A stretch of 64,000 nt of DNA, from contig NZ_CP021646.1 of NCBI RefSeq assembly GCF_002208135.1, forward strand, positions 2,296,001-2,360,000, given 5' to 3'. Under the pieces are notes generated by a model, which saw nothing but the letters and a program-made list of their open reading frames with translations, was not told the origin of the DNA and did not search any database. Position numbers and translations under genes: made by a program. Below are positions 6,723 through 16,379 of the stretch, piece after piece. The DNA comes from Pseudoalteromonas piscicida. Lineage in GTDB: Bacteria; Pseudomonadota; Gammaproteobacteria; Enterobacterales; Alteromonadaceae. Every line of letters begins with the position of its first letter. Within the stretch, counting starts at the first letter, position 1.

Positions 6723-8731
6723 TCCCTATTAGCACCTTTCACCAACCAATGCTCAAGATAAAATAACGGAATCGCTTTCTCTCTTACAATGATAGTCAAT
6801 TGACCATCAACCACATTCGTTTTAGTCAAATCTAAGTGGAAGATCTCGTTCACACCAGCAAGTGGTAACGCAAACGTTTGCTCTCCAACTACTACCATCA
6901 ATGTCGGTAAAATAGCCAGTGTAAGCGGAACTTTTATCTCTAATACAGTACCAACACCCAATTCTGACTGGATATTTACCGAGCCATTCAATTGGGTGAT
7001 CTTCGTTTTAACAACGTCCATTCCAACACCACGGCCTGAAATGTCTGAAATTTGTTCTTTCGTTGAAAATCCAGGTGCAAAGATCAAATTATAGGCTTCA
7101 GTATCGGATAGTCGGCTTGCTTGATCGGAGTCAATAACTCCTTTGTTAATAGCAATTTTCTTGAGCTTTTCAGGGTCCATACCGGCGCCATCATCTCTGA
7201 TAGTGAGAAGAATATGATCCCCCTCTTGAGATGCTGACAACGTGACCGTACCCATTCTTGGCTTACCCGATGCTTCGCGCACGTCAGGCATCTCAATGCC
7301 GTGATCCACTGAGTTTCTGACTAAGTGAACCAATGGATCTGCAAGCGCTTCAACAAGGTTTTTATCTAAATCCGTCTCTTCCCCTTGTAAAACTAGGTTG
7401 ATTTCTTTTTTCAAGCTACGAGCAAGGTCTCTAACTACTCGAGGGAAGCGGCCAAATACCTTTTTAATAGGCTGCATCCGCGTTTTCATCACGGCACCCT
7501 GCAAGTCAGCGGTTACTACATCGAGGTTCGAAATAGCTTTGCCCATGGTTTCGCTGTTAGTATTATTCGCTAAGCTAACCAAGCGGTTACGAACCAATAC
7601 TAGTTCACCAACCATATTCATAATTTCATCAAGGCGCTTAGTATCAACTCGGACCGTAGTCTCAGCTTGTGCCGCAGGTTTCTTCGCAGCGGCTGGCGCA
7701 GAAGCTTTTGCAGCCTCAGGCTCTTTTTGTGGTGCTGGAGTCGCAGGTTTAGCTTCGACTTTAGGTGCAGGCTTTGGAGCAGGTTTCGGCGTTGGCGCTG
7801 CTTTAGCTGGCTCAGGTTGAGCAGGCTTAGGCTCTGAGACATCTGCTGGCGATTCATCTACCGCTTTAGGTGCACTGCCTTTACCGTGAAGTTCGTCAAG
7901 CAAAGCCTCAAACTCATCATCGGTAATTTCTTCATCTCCAGCAGGAGCACTTGTCACGGCTGGTGAGGTTGGTTTAGCCGCCGGCTCATTGGCTTCAGGA
8001 GTAACAGCGTCTTCTGCATTTGGTGCTCCACCGAATTTCCCAACACCATGGAGTTCATCTAAGAGATTATCGAACTCGTCATCGGTAATGTCACCATCAT
8101 CTGCGGTTGATACAGCATCGGATTTAGCTGCCGGAGCAACAGCAGGAGCATTACCTGAACCGTGTAATTCATCTAATAGATTTTCAAATTCTTCTTCTGT
8201 TATCTCATCAATGCTGGAACTGCTATCATCGCCAGAGTCAACATCTGCATCGAATAAAATATCATCCGCACTCAAATCTGGCACCACAGGTTCTGGCTCA
8301 GAAACAGATTCGTCAATCACTTCACTGACTTCATCTTCAGATGCAGGTTGGCTGAGTTTGTGGAGGGTTTCAAGCAACACAGGATCGGCAGCTTCCGGTT
8401 CCTCACGATTTTGAATACAAGCGAACATTTCGTTGATCGTATCCAAAGATTGCAAAATAACATCCATCAATTCAGACGTTACTTTTCGCTGCCCTTGTCG
8501 TAGTACATCAAACACGTTCTCTGCACCGTGACAGGCATCAACCAGTTCGGTCATGCCGAGGAAGCCTGCTCCACCTTTTACAGTATGGAAGCCACGGAAA
8601 ATCGCATTGAGAAGTTCTTTATCTTCAGGATTATTTTCTAGTTCAACAAGCTGTTCAGATAACAGTTCTAATATTTCGCCTGCTTCAACAAGAAAGTCCT
8701 GCAAGATATCTTCATCGACTTCAAAGCTCAT
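6719..8731 (-). CDS. cheA: Chemotaxis histidine kinase CheA (main part; 3' end frameshifted)
   Basis: The P1 Hpt domain carries phospho-acceptor His49 (GFHTVKGGAG). It is followed by a long acidic and then Pro/Ala/Lys-rich linker (about 110-355), the P3 dimerisation helices, the P4 kinase ATP site (RNSVDHGIE, DDGAGMD, GRGVGMDVV) and the start of the CheW-like P5. No globular P2 CheY-binding domain is visible. In its place are three copies of a 15-residue motif, ITEEEFENLLDELHG (177-191), ITDDEFDNLLDELHG (215-229) and ITDDEFEALLDELHG (269-283). The frame stops at 6721-6719 inside P5 and the missing C-terminus is in the -1 frame (6507-6722). The start is ATG 8731 with GGAGAG upstream; a GTG two codons earlier is less well spaced. 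Confidence 0.95.
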   Translation of the reverse strand: MSFEVDEDILQDFLVEAGEILELLSEQLVELENNPEDKELLNAIFRGFHTVKGGAGFLGMTELVDACHGAENVFDVLRQGQRKVTSELMDVILQSLDTINEMFACIQNREEPEAADPVLLETLHKLSQPASEDEVSEVIDESVSEPEPVVPDLSADDILFDADVDSGDDSSSSIDEITEEEFENLLDELHGSGNAPAVAPAAKSDAVSTADDGDITDDEFDNLLDELHGVGKFGGAPNAEDAVTPEANEPAAKPTSPAVTSAPAGDEEITDDEFEALLDELHGKGSAPKAVDESPADVSEPKPAQPEPAKAAPTPKPAPKPAPKVEAKPATPAPQKEPEAAKASAPAAAKKPAAQAETTVRVDTKRLDEIMNMVGELVLVRNRLVSLANNTNSETMGKAISNLDVVTADLQGAVMKTRMQPIKKVFGRFPRVVRDLARSLKKEINLVLQGEETDLDKNLVEALADPLVHLVRNSVDHGIEMPDVREASGKPRMGTVTLSASQEGDHILLTIRDDGAGMDPEKLKKIAINKGVIDSDQASRLSDTEAYNLIFAPGFSTKEQISDISGRGVGMDVVKTKITQLNGSVNIQSELGVGTVLEIKVPLTLAILPTLMVVVGEQTFALPLAGVNEIFHLDLTKTNVVDGQLTIIVREKAIPLFYLEHWLVKGANRE

Positions 8732-8744
8732 ACACACTCTCCAA

Positions 8745-9521
8745 CTAGAAGCCTAAACTAGATAGTAAGTCATCGACTTCGTCTTGACCAGAAACCACAT
8801 CATCTCGCGATTCAGCGTCAATAATTGGACCTTCAGGCCCAGACAATTCATCACTGATAATCTCAGCTGTTTTTATTTCGCTTTCATCCGCTTTCACTGC
8901 AGCTGAAGGCGCTTCATCTGAAGTCCCAAATGCAGTCAGCAGGTGAATGAGACTATCTTCTACTTCTCTCACAAGCTCAATGACGCGGCGGATAACCTGC
9001 CCAGTCAAATCCTGATAGTCTTGAGCCATCAGCACGTTAGTCATCAAACCTTGTAATTCGTCTGTACGTGTCTTTGAAGTCTGCATAAAGCTGTCGAGAT
9101 CATGACACAGAGACTTAAACTCACCGAGTTGAATATCTCTGCTCATCAACCGATCCCAAGTTGGCTTTATTTGTGCTAACTCATCCGCAAGATTTTGCGC
9201 AAGAGGTAAGCTTTCTTCGACCGCGTCCATCGTTTTATTAGCAGCGTTTTCTGTCATTTCCATAACATAATTAAGACGCTGCTTGGCGTCAGGTATAGCC
9301 TCTGTCGTGAGATCTGAGAGTCGAGTATCCAGCTCAAAGTTCTTCAAGGACTCGTGTAATTGGCGAGTTAGCTTTCCAACTTCCGCAAACAACTCCGATT
9401 GCTCTTTGTTAGCAGCTTCTAAAATCAGCTGGTCAGCTTTTTCTTGTTCACCTTGCTCTAGGAGCTCAACAAGTTGCTTGGCTTGTTCAAGTGTAATTTG
9501 CGGCGCAGCATTTACAGACAT
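8745..9521 (-). CDS. cheZ: Chemotaxis protein CheZ, CheY-P phosphatase
   Basis: CheZ dephosphorylates CheY-P. The 258-residue protein has long helical regions forming the four-helix-bundle core. The catalytic glutamine lies in the conserved QDYQDLTGQVIRR segment. An acidic linker follows, and the last residues, DEVDDLLSSLGF, match the C-terminal CheY-docking peptide of known CheZ proteins. It sits between cheY and cheA, the standard order in polar flagellates, with short gaps indicating one operon. Confidence 0.96.
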   Translation of the reverse strand: MSVNAAPQITLEQAKQLVELLEQGEQEKADQLILEAANKEQSELFAEVGKLTRQLHESLKNFELDTRLSDLTTEAIPDAKQRLNYVMEMTENAANKTMDAVEESLPLAQNLADELAQIKPTWDRLMSRDIQLGEFKSLCHDLDSFMQTSKTRTDELQGLMTNVLMAQDYQDLTGQVIRRVIELVREVEDSLIHLLTAFGTSDEAPSAAVKADESEIKTAEIISDELSGPEGPIIDAESRDDVVSGQDEVDDLLSSLGF

Positions 9522-9541
9522 AGGCCATATCCCCTTGCTGT

Positions 9542-9925
9542 TTAGCCTAGTCGCTCAAATACTTTTTCAAGCTTAGTTTTGAGCGTGCCTGCAGTAAACG
9601 GTTTGACAATATATCCGTTTACCCCAGCTTGCGCTGCTGCAACAATTTGTTCTTTTTTCGCTTCTGCGGTAACCATCAACACTGGAATGTGCTTAAGCTT
9701 TTCATCTGCGCGTATAGCACGAAGCAGATCAATACCCTGCATGCCTGGCATGTTCCAATCAGTTACTACAAAGTCAAACTCCTGATTTTGTAGCATCGGA
9801 AGTGCTGTACTACCATCATCAGCTTCTTGAACATTGGTAAAGCCTAAATCTCTTAATAGGTTTTTGATTATTCTTCTCATAGTAGAGAAATCATCAACCA
9901 CGAGAATCTTCATGTTCTTATCCAA
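9542..9925 (-). CDS. cheY: Chemotaxis response regulator CheY
   Basis: This single receiver domain, phosphorylated by CheA, binds FliM to change the direction of flagellar rotation. It has the acidic pair D11-D12, phospho-acceptor D56 (VTDWNMPGM), Thr/Ala in VMVTAEAKK and Lys in VKPF. The likely start is TTG at 9925, because a strong GGAGG lies five bases upstream. The internal ATG at 9913 would be 17 bases from it. A TTG start could lower its translation. It follows fliA by about 40 bp. Confidence 0.97.
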   Translation of the reverse strand: MDKNMKILVVDDFSTMRRIIKNLLRDLGFTNVQEADDGSTALPMLQNQEFDFVVTDWNMPGMQGIDLLRAIRADEKLKHIPVLMVTAEAKKEQIVAAAQAGVNGYIVKPFTAGTLKTKLEKVFERLG

Positions 9926-9967
9926 AACTTCCTCCAGTGAGGTTCGAACCCAACTATTTTATGTACT

Positions 9968-10702
9968 CTAATTTATCCAGTCATTGATTTTAGCTTTAAG
10001 CTTTATCATTGCCTGACCGTGAATTTGGCTTACTCGAGATTCACTGACATCTAGAATGGCACCAATCTCTTTTAAATTCATTTCGTCGTTATAGTAAAGT
10101 GACAAAACCAGAGCATCCCTTTCGGGTAACGCTTTGATAGCTTTTACTAAAGACTCGTTAAAACGTTCATTTTTAACGTTATTAAACGGTTTGTCTAGCG
10201 CAAAATCGCTGTTTGCCGGGGTTATCACATCTTCATCAACCCCAAGATCCTCAATGCCGATAACTTTACTTGCATTTACATCATGTAAAATATGATGGTA
10301 CTCATCTAAAGATATATCAAGTTTTTCAGCGATTTCAGTGTCTTTTGGTTCTCGACCAAGGAGAGATTCTAACTCAGAGATGGCCTCAGCAACCATTCTG
10401 CTATTTTTGTGAACAGAACGAGGGGCCCAATCACCGCGGCGGATTTCATCTAGCATTGCACCTCGAATGCGGATCCCCGCAAAGGTCTCGAAACTAGCTC
10501 CTTTAGTTGCATCGAAATTTTTAGATGCCTCAATCAATCCGATCATTCCTGACTGGATGAGGTCGTCGAGTTGCACACTTGCCGGAAGTCGAGCAATCAG
10601 GTGGCACGCCACTTTTTTGACAAGTGGAGCATGCCGTTCAACCACCTTATGAATGTGGTCTGAAGTTTGATATCCCGCAGCTCTATTGACCGGAGAAGCC
10701 AT
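9968..10702 (-). CDS. fliA: Flagellar sigma factor FliA (sigma-28)
   Basis: It directs RNA polymerase to late flagellar and chemotaxis promoters and is normally held inactive by FlgM until the hook is complete. It has sigma-70 family region 2 (LIQSGMIGLIEASKNFD, FAGIRIRGAMLDEIRRGDW), region 3 and region 4 with the DNA-binding helix-turn-helix MNLKEIGAILDVSESRVSQ. Length is about 244 residues, usual for the family. The start is taken as ATG 10702; a GTG at 10708 overlapping the flhG stop (GTGA) is the alternative. It lies in the conserved flhF-flhG-fliA-cheY order. Confidence 0.97.
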   Translation of the reverse strand: MASPVNRAAGYQTSDHIHKVVERHAPLVKKVACHLIARLPASVQLDDLIQSGMIGLIEASKNFDATKGASFETFAGIRIRGAMLDEIRRGDWAPRSVHKNSRMVAEAISELESLLGREPKDTEIAEKLDISLDEYHHILHDVNASKVIGIEDLGVDEDVITPANSDFALDKPFNNVKNERFNESLVKAIKALPERDALVLSLYYNDEMNLKEIGAILDVSESRVSQIHGQAMIKLKAKINDWIN

Positions 10703-10704
10703 AA

Positions 10705-11565
10705 TCACCCGTTTACAAGTTGTTCAATGAAAAATTCTAGATGACCGGAAGGTTGATGCGGAATTGGCCATTTAACTGCCTTAGCGGCAAGTCCCTTAAT
10801 CGCAATCGCCGCAGGGGAGCTCGGAAATAAATCTACGATAGCTCTTTGTCTGCGAGATGATTTACGCATGTTTTCGTCAAACGGTACGGTGGCCACTAAT
10901 TCCAGTGCAACATCAAGAAAACGGTCTGTAACTTTTGAAAGTTTAGCAAATAATTCTTGCCCTTCACGCATACTGCGAACCATATTGGCAACAATTTTAA
11001 AACGGTAGACACCATGCTCTCTGCTTAAAACTTTGATCAACGCGTAAGCATCGGTAATGGAAGTCGGTTCATCACACACAACAACCATCACATCCTGTGC
11101 AGCTCGAGAGAAGCTCAGAACCATATCTGAGATACCTGCTGCAGTATCAACAATTAATACATCAAATTGGGTGTTAAGCTCGCTAAATGCGCGAATAAGT
11201 CCTGCATGCTCCGCAGGAGTCAGCTCTACCATATTTTGAGAGCCTGAGGTCGCCGGCACAATTTTGATACCTGCGGGACCTTCTACGAGAATCTCATCGA
11301 GTTCACACTCCCCCGACAACACGTGTGACAGATTCTTTTCTACCCTTAGACCTAACATCACATCACAGTTTGCCAAGCCCAAGTCCGCATCTAAAACGAG
11401 AACTCGCTGTCCTTGTTGGCCCATAGCGATGGCAGTATTGAGCGAGACGTTGGTTTTACCCACCCCACCTTTTCCACCGGTCACGGCTATTACTTTTACA
11501 CCCTGGTTGCTATTTTGACTCATTCTACGCAGGCCACTTGCTTGATCTAAAACTGTGTTAATCAT
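10705..11565 (-). CDS. flhG: FlhG (FleN/YlxH), MinD-like ATPase controlling flagellar number
   Basis: It limits the number of polar flagella, acting with FlhF and, in related species, on FlrA/FleQ. The deviant Walker A is GGKGGVGKTN (30-39). DADLGLANCD and VDTAAGISD are the MinD-type switch regions. The N-terminus has DQASGLR (7-13), the short motif that in this family stimulates FlhF GTPase activity. The C-terminal end should include the membrane-targeting helix (LEFFIEQL). The ATG lies inside the 3' end of flhF (8-bp overlap), and its stop overlaps the fliA start region, so it is translationally coupled on both sides. Confidence 0.96.
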   Translation of the reverse strand: MINTVLDQASGLRRMSQNSNQGVKVIAVTGGKGGVGKTNVSLNTAIAMGQQGQRVLVLDADLGLANCDVMLGLRVEKNLSHVLSGECELDEILVEGPAGIKIVPATSGSQNMVELTPAEHAGLIRAFSELNTQFDVLIVDTAAGISDMVLSFSRAAQDVMVVVCDEPTSITDAYALIKVLSREHGVYRFKIVANMVRSMREGQELFAKLSKVTDRFLDVALELVATVPFDENMRKSSRRQRAIVDLFPSSPAAIAIKGLAAKAVKWPIPHQPSGHLEFFIEQLVNG

Positions 11566-13033
11566 ACATTCCTACTGACTCTGACGCTACAGGTACACGT
11601 CGAGAGTGCTGTGCTTTTATTCTTTTTAAATACAATTGCTCAGCCTTTTTTACTAGCTTTTGAGCATTTGCTACACGAATGTCTTCCGGCACTCGCTGAC
11701 CGTTGGTAAGATACCCTATTGGCAAGCGATTTTGAATCGCTATACTAATTATCTCACCTAAACTTAGACTTTCATCAAGTTTTGTGAAAATACAGCCACT
11801 TAAATTTACTTTTTTGAAGTGTCTTACTGTTTCTTGTAACACATTCATCTGTGCTGTCGCACTCAATACTAAATAGCTGCGAATATCTACTCTCGCGCTG
11901 CGCATTAGTGTATTTAACTGTTCTGTTAAGCGCAAATCTCTTTGACTCATTCCCGCAGTATCTATTAATACTAGACGCTTATTGCGTAAATGATAAAGCA
12001 CTTCTGCAAGTTCATTTGCATCTTTAACTTGTTTAACCGGACAACCAATGATTCTACCATAGGTAGCTAGCTGCTCGTAAGCGCCAATTCTGTAAGTATC
12101 AGTGGTTATTAGCGCTACTTTATCTGCACCGTATTTTTGTGCGCCTAATGCCGCTAATTTTGCAACCGTTGTAGTTTTACCAACACCAGTTGGACCCACC
12201 ATTGCAAATACTCCACCTTGACGAAGAATATCATTGTTGGTGGTGTGCATTTGGTTAATTACCATATTCAACAGCGCATCCCAGGCTTCTTTACGAGAGA
12301 CATCATCAGGGATAAAACACGCCATTTGCTCAGCGACATCTTTATCTATCCCCATTCCTTCAAGACGGTCTACAAGGCACGCGCGGGTTGGATCGCGACG
12401 AGCCATTTCTTGTTTCATTAGTCCTGATACTTGATGTTCAAGTAACTGACGAATAGCGTTCATCTCTTCACGCATTGCACTCATTTCGTCAGGCTTTGCA
12501 TTTAACTCAGGTAAATCATCACCAAAGCCGTTGTCTAACTCATCCGACTCGCCCCAATGCTGTGGCTGCTCAAATGCATCATCATCAAAGTCAAAAGATT
12601 GGCGGCGAGATTGCTGTGGCTTCGCTTGGTATGTCGGTGTAGCAGCCGGTGTTTTACGTTGACTGCTTAACATTTGCTCTGTATCAATCCCCGATTGTGA
12701 AAACATAGAAGCCAGCTCTGGTGAGCGAGGACGCGGCGCTTGACGTTCAAGTAATGCCGCTAAGCTATCGGCAACTTGCGCTTGTTTTGCTGGCTGTGCT
12801 TGGCGAGGCTCTGGACGGACAAAGCGAGTCGGTGCCTCGCTTGAGGCTGTCGCTTTGGCGGCTGTGGCTTGCTTAACTGGCGCTGCGGCGCGGTCATTAT
12901 CAATTGCTGCGACGATTTCAACACCATCCGCTAGTTTTTTGTTAGACATGATGACAGCATCAGCACCAAGCTCTTCTTTCACTTCATTTAAAGCCGTACG
13001 CATATCTTTTGCGAAGAAACGTTTAATTTTCAT
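11558..13033 (-). CDS. flhF: FlhF, SRP-type GTPase placing the polar flagellum
   Basis: This GTPase of the Ffh/FtsY family marks the pole where the flagellum is built. The B domain at the N-terminus is Ala/Gln/Pro-rich. The N and G domains follow, with G1 GPTGVGKTTTVAKLA, a TDTYRIGAYEQL motif, LIDTAGMSQRD, and the G4 element FTKLDES. At 491 residues it is within the usual range. It lies 19 bp after flhA and overlaps flhG by 8 bp. Confidence 0.97.
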   Translation of the reverse strand: MKIKRFFAKDMRTALNEVKEELGADAVIMSNKKLADGVEIVAAIDNDRAAAPVKQATAAKATASSEAPTRFVRPEPRQAQPAKQAQVADSLAALLERQAPRPRSPELASMFSQSGIDTEQMLSSQRKTPAATPTYQAKPQQSRRQSFDFDDDAFEQPQHWGESDELDNGFGDDLPELNAKPDEMSAMREEMNAIRQLLEHQVSGLMKQEMARRDPTRACLVDRLEGMGIDKDVAEQMACFIPDDVSRKEAWDALLNMVINQMHTTNNDILRQGGVFAMVGPTGVGKTTTVAKLAALGAQKYGADKVALITTDTYRIGAYEQLATYGRIIGCPVKQVKDANELAEVLYHLRNKRLVLIDTAGMSQRDLRLTEQLNTLMRSARVDIRSYLVLSATAQMNVLQETVRHFKKVNLSGCIFTKLDESLSLGEIISIAIQNRLPIGYLTNGQRVPEDIRVANAQKLVKKAEQLYLKRIKAQHSRRVPVASESVGMYD

Positions 13034-13052
13034 GTTACAGCCCCTTTATCCT

Positions 13053-15155
13053 CTATTGTCCAACCGAGCTCACTATCTTAATTTGTCTTTCTTCCGGCAC
13101 TTCTTGATATGACATCACTCTAAGACCTGGAATCGTATGTTTAACAAATCGAGACAGCACACTTCTTAACATACCTGAGGTTAATAAGATGGAAGGTTCC
13201 CCTAGCATTTCTTGGTTGTGATGTGCTTCTCTTAATGATTCTTGAAGCCTCTCAGCCAAGCCAGGTTCAATACCTGCCCCCTCATCACCTGCGTTCTGAA
13301 GTGACTGATGCAACATCTGTTCCAACTCAGGCGCCAATGTTATGACAGGAATTTCTTCTTCACTTCCAACGGCATCTTGAACAATCAATCTGCGTAATGA
13401 AATTCTTACCGCAGCCGTTAACACATCAGGGTCTTGGCTCCGTGGGCCGTACTCAACTAAGGTTTGTACAATCGAGCGCATATCTCGAATCGCAACGCCC
13501 TCGTTAAGGAGATTTTGTAGTACTTTTACTACGGTAGTGAGTGGTAAAATATCAGGCACTAAGCCTTCAACTAACCTAGGGTGACTTTTCGCAAGCATGT
13601 CTAATAGGTTTTGCACCTCTTCATGACCAAGCAATAGTGATGCATTATTCGTCAATAATTGACTGATATGTGTCGCAACCACAGTTGCAGCATCTACTAC
13701 TGTATAGCCAAGTGAATGTGCTTCATCTTTTTGATCTGGCTTAATCCATACTGCATCTAGGCCAAATGCAGGATCTTTAGTCTCTATGCCTTTAATCGGC
13801 CCAAACACCTGCCCTGGATTAATTGCAAGCTCATCACCATGCTTCAACTCACCAGTTCCTGAACCCACACCCATTAAAGTGATATTGTATGCATTTGGGT
13901 CTAATTCTAGGTTATCGCGAATATGCACTGGTGGTACTAAAAAGCCCAGCTCCTGTGATAGTTTTTTACGGACCCCTTTAATACGGCTGAGAAGCTCCCC
14001 GCCTTGGGCTTGGTCAACTAGAGGAATTAGGCGATAACCTACCTCTAAACCAATCACATCAACAGGTTGTACATCATCCCAACCAAGCTCTTTTTGATCT
14101 TGCTGCTGACCACCCTTTGCGGTAGGACCTTTGGCAGCTTGTTCCGCCTTTTCGATCTCGGCCTTTTTCTTTTGCTGACTTGTGTAATAAGCGATATAGC
14201 CAAGCAGTACACCCAATCCTAAGAAGGCAACGTGAGGCATACCTGGAACAAGTCCCATGGTGATCAAAATGCCTGAAGCAATAGCCAGTGATTTTTCATT
14301 ACCCAGTTGGCTTTTAAACTGATCGCCCATGTTATGCGATTCATTTTGACGCGTTACGACAATTGCCGTACCAATTGAGAGTAAAAGAGAAGGAATTTGC
14401 GCGACCAGACCATCACCGATTGTCAGCATGGTATATACTTCCATCGCGTGACCAAAGCTTAAATCATGCTGGATCATCCCAACGAAAAGGCCGCCTATAA
14501 TATTAATGGCAAGGATCACAATACCTGCAATGGCATCACCTTTAACGAATTTACTCGCACCATCCATTGAACCGTAAAAGTCAGCTTCTCGAGTCACTTC
14601 TTCACGACGGGATCTAGCGTCATCTGCTGAAATAAAACCGGCGTTCAAATCCGCATCAATGGCCATTTGCTTGCCGGGCATAGCGTCAAGGGTGAAACGC
14701 GCGGACACCTCAGAAATACGGCCCGCACCTTTGGTAATTACAACAAAGTTAATAATAATAAGGATAAGGAATACAACTAAACCAACGGCGTAGTTACCAC
14801 CAATAACAACACTACCAAAGGCTTCGATCACCTTACCTGCCGCATCACCACCATTGTGGCCTTCAAGCAATACGACGCGAGTACTCGCTACGTTTAGTGC
14901 CAATCGCATGATAGTCGCGATGAGTAGTACTGCTGGGAACATACCAAATTCGAGTGGCTTCAAGGTATAAACAGTCACCAATAGCACCACAAGTGCCAAT
15001 GCAATGTTGAAGGAAAATAGAATATCAAGCAAAAAAGGAGGTAACGGTAGAATAACCATGCCAAGTGCTGCAAGCACCAACAATGGCGTACCCACTCCTT
15101 TAGCATATTCTTTTTTATCTCGATTGAGTTGTTGTAAAACTGCTTTAAATTCCAT
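13053..15155 (-). CDS. flhA: Flagellar type III export gate protein FlhA
   Basis: FlhA is the large ring-forming component of the flagellar export gate. Its N-terminal half has about eight membrane helices (residues ~20-330). The cytoplasmic loop contains the conserved FHIPEP-like signature (DAMPGKQMAIDADLNAG). The C-terminal half (~350-700) is the chaperone-substrate docking domain. Its 700 residues match the family. A good sigma-54 promoter element lies at 15194-15210, so flhA probably heads the flhA-flhF-flhG-fliA-che operon. Confidence 0.98.
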   Translation of the reverse strand: MEFKAVLQQLNRDKKEYAKGVGTPLLVLAALGMVILPLPPFLLDILFSFNIALALVVLLVTVYTLKPLEFGMFPAVLLIATIMRLALNVASTRVVLLEGHNGGDAAGKVIEAFGSVVIGGNYAVGLVVFLILIIINFVVITKGAGRISEVSARFTLDAMPGKQMAIDADLNAGFISADDARSRREEVTREADFYGSMDGASKFVKGDAIAGIVILAINIIGGLFVGMIQHDLSFGHAMEVYTMLTIGDGLVAQIPSLLLSIGTAIVVTRQNESHNMGDQFKSQLGNEKSLAIASGILITMGLVPGMPHVAFLGLGVLLGYIAYYTSQQKKKAEIEKAEQAAKGPTAKGGQQQDQKELGWDDVQPVDVIGLEVGYRLIPLVDQAQGGELLSRIKGVRKKLSQELGFLVPPVHIRDNLELDPNAYNITLMGVGSGTGELKHGDELAINPGQVFGPIKGIETKDPAFGLDAVWIKPDQKDEAHSLGYTVVDAATVVATHISQLLTNNASLLLGHEEVQNLLDMLAKSHPRLVEGLVPDILPLTTVVKVLQNLLNEGVAIRDMRSIVQTLVEYGPRSQDPDVLTAAVRISLRRLIVQDAVGSEEEIPVITLAPELEQMLHQSLQNAGDEGAGIEPGLAERLQESLREAHHNQEMLGEPSILLTSGMLRSVLSRFVKHTIPGLRVMSYQEVPEERQIKIVSSVGQ

Positions 15156-15193
15156 AACTTAACACAAGCAAAAAATTGACACATAGCAACTAC

Positions 15194-15210
15194 TGCAATA
15201 TGTATTCCAA
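15194..15210 (-). promoter_or_regulatory. Sigma-54 -24/-12 promoter upstream of flhA
   Basis: Minus strand TTGGAATACATATTGCA has GG-N10-GC spacing and matches TTGG....TTGCA of the consensus TTGGCACGNNNNTTGCA. It lies about 40 bp before the flhA ATG, in the 84-bp gap after flhB. It would be activated by FlrA or FlrC, both sigma-54 activators encoded in this window. Confidence 0.75.
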
Positions 15211-15239
15211 TTAATGGCTTATTTTTATAAGAACAGTTT

Positions 15240-16370
15240 TTAGTGCTTCAAATTGTCAGGAATTGGTAAGTCTCGACTGAGTGCCGTTGGTTTTTTCCCT
15301 TTGCCCTTTTGAAAACGATTCAGCTGAAACACATAGGCTAGTACTTGTGCAACCGCGGTAAACAACTGCTCAGGAATTTGGTCACCCACTTCGGTAGTGT
15401 GGTAAAGCGAACGAGTCAATACGGGTGACTCCACAATCGGTACTTCATTTCCTTTGGCTATTTTTCTAATTTGCATCGCAAGCTCATCAACCCCTTTTGC
15501 AATAACAATAGGTGCCCCCGCTCGTTCAGTGTCGTATTTAAGCGCAACCGAATAGTGGGTAGGGTTGGTCACAACAACATCCGCATCTGGTACATCTTGC
15601 ATCATACGTCGTTGCGACATTTCTCTTTGTGTGCGGCGGATCCGCGCTTTTATTTGAGGATCACCTTCTGAGTTTTTATATTCATCCTTGACTTCTTGCA
15701 GCGTCATTTTTAGTTGCTTATGGTGATTATAGCTTTGATAAGGGGCGTCAATCGCTGAAATAATGATCATGGTGCAACTAAGCGCCAAGAACATCCACGC
15801 TATTATTTCTAACGCATGTTCTATACTCGATGGTATTTGCTCAATGCTCAAGTGCAATATTTCGTTAAAATACATATTGATAAGCAATATCGCAAAACCT
15901 GCTACTAAGACGAACTTAAGAATCGATTTTAATAACTCAATGGCCGCTTGCGGGCCTAACATTCGCTTCAGCCCCTTCATCGGTGACATTTTACTTGCTT
16001 TTGGAGCAGCCGCCTGCCAAGAAAAGTTAAAACCACCGAGTAACGTATTCCCCACTATTCCTGCAATTGCGATGATAAAAACAAACATGGCCATTGGGAA
16101 TAACAGCTCAGCGCCAATATCTCCCCACACAGCAAACATTTTGGTTGTATCGTAGGTTTCATTGCGATTAAGCGACAACATTCGCCCCATGACGTTGTAA
16201 AGCGCCTTCCCTATACCAGGACCATACATCAGCAAAGCAATCGCAGAAAACAACAAGACAAATGTAGTCCCTAACTCCTTAGAACGGGCTACCTGGCCTT
16301 TACTCCTCGCATCACTTATCTTCTTGGAGGTGGGTTCTTCGGTGCGTTCTTGACCTGAATCTTCTGCCAT
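15240..16370 (-). CDS. flhB: Flagellar export switch protein FlhB
   Basis: FlhB switches the exported substrate from rod/hook to filament type together with FliK. It has four membrane helices in residues ~35-210 and a cytoplasmic domain with the self-cleavage motif NPTH at 269-272, so autocleavage should be intact. It has 376 residues. It is the last gene of the fliK-to-flhB run, 9 bp after fliR. A truncated relative lacking the membrane part is encoded at 2077-2373. Confidence 0.98.
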   Translation of the reverse strand: MAEDSGQERTEEPTSKKISDARSKGQVARSKELGTTFVLLFSAIALLMYGPGIGKALYNVMGRMLSLNRNETYDTTKMFAVWGDIGAELLFPMAMFVFIIAIAGIVGNTLLGGFNFSWQAAAPKASKMSPMKGLKRMLGPQAAIELLKSILKFVLVAGFAILLINMYFNEILHLSIEQIPSSIEHALEIIAWMFLALSCTMIIISAIDAPYQSYNHHKQLKMTLQEVKDEYKNSEGDPQIKARIRRTQREMSQRRMMQDVPDADVVVTNPTHYSVALKYDTERAGAPIVIAKGVDELAMQIRKIAKGNEVPIVESPVLTRSLYHTTEVGDQIPEQLFTAVAQVLAYVFQLNRFQKGKGKKPTALSRDLPIPDNLKH

Positions 16371-16379
16371 TTCAACCTC

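Noticed and set aside
6700..6740. Programmed -1 frameshift in cheA
   Set aside because: No slippery heptamer or clear downstream stimulatory structure at the shift site. A missing base is simpler.
7398..8414. Long plus-strand frames (140 and 141 codons) opposite cheA
   Set aside because: They are antisense to the repetitive Ala/Pro/Asp-rich cheA linker, whose codon bias opens opposite frames.
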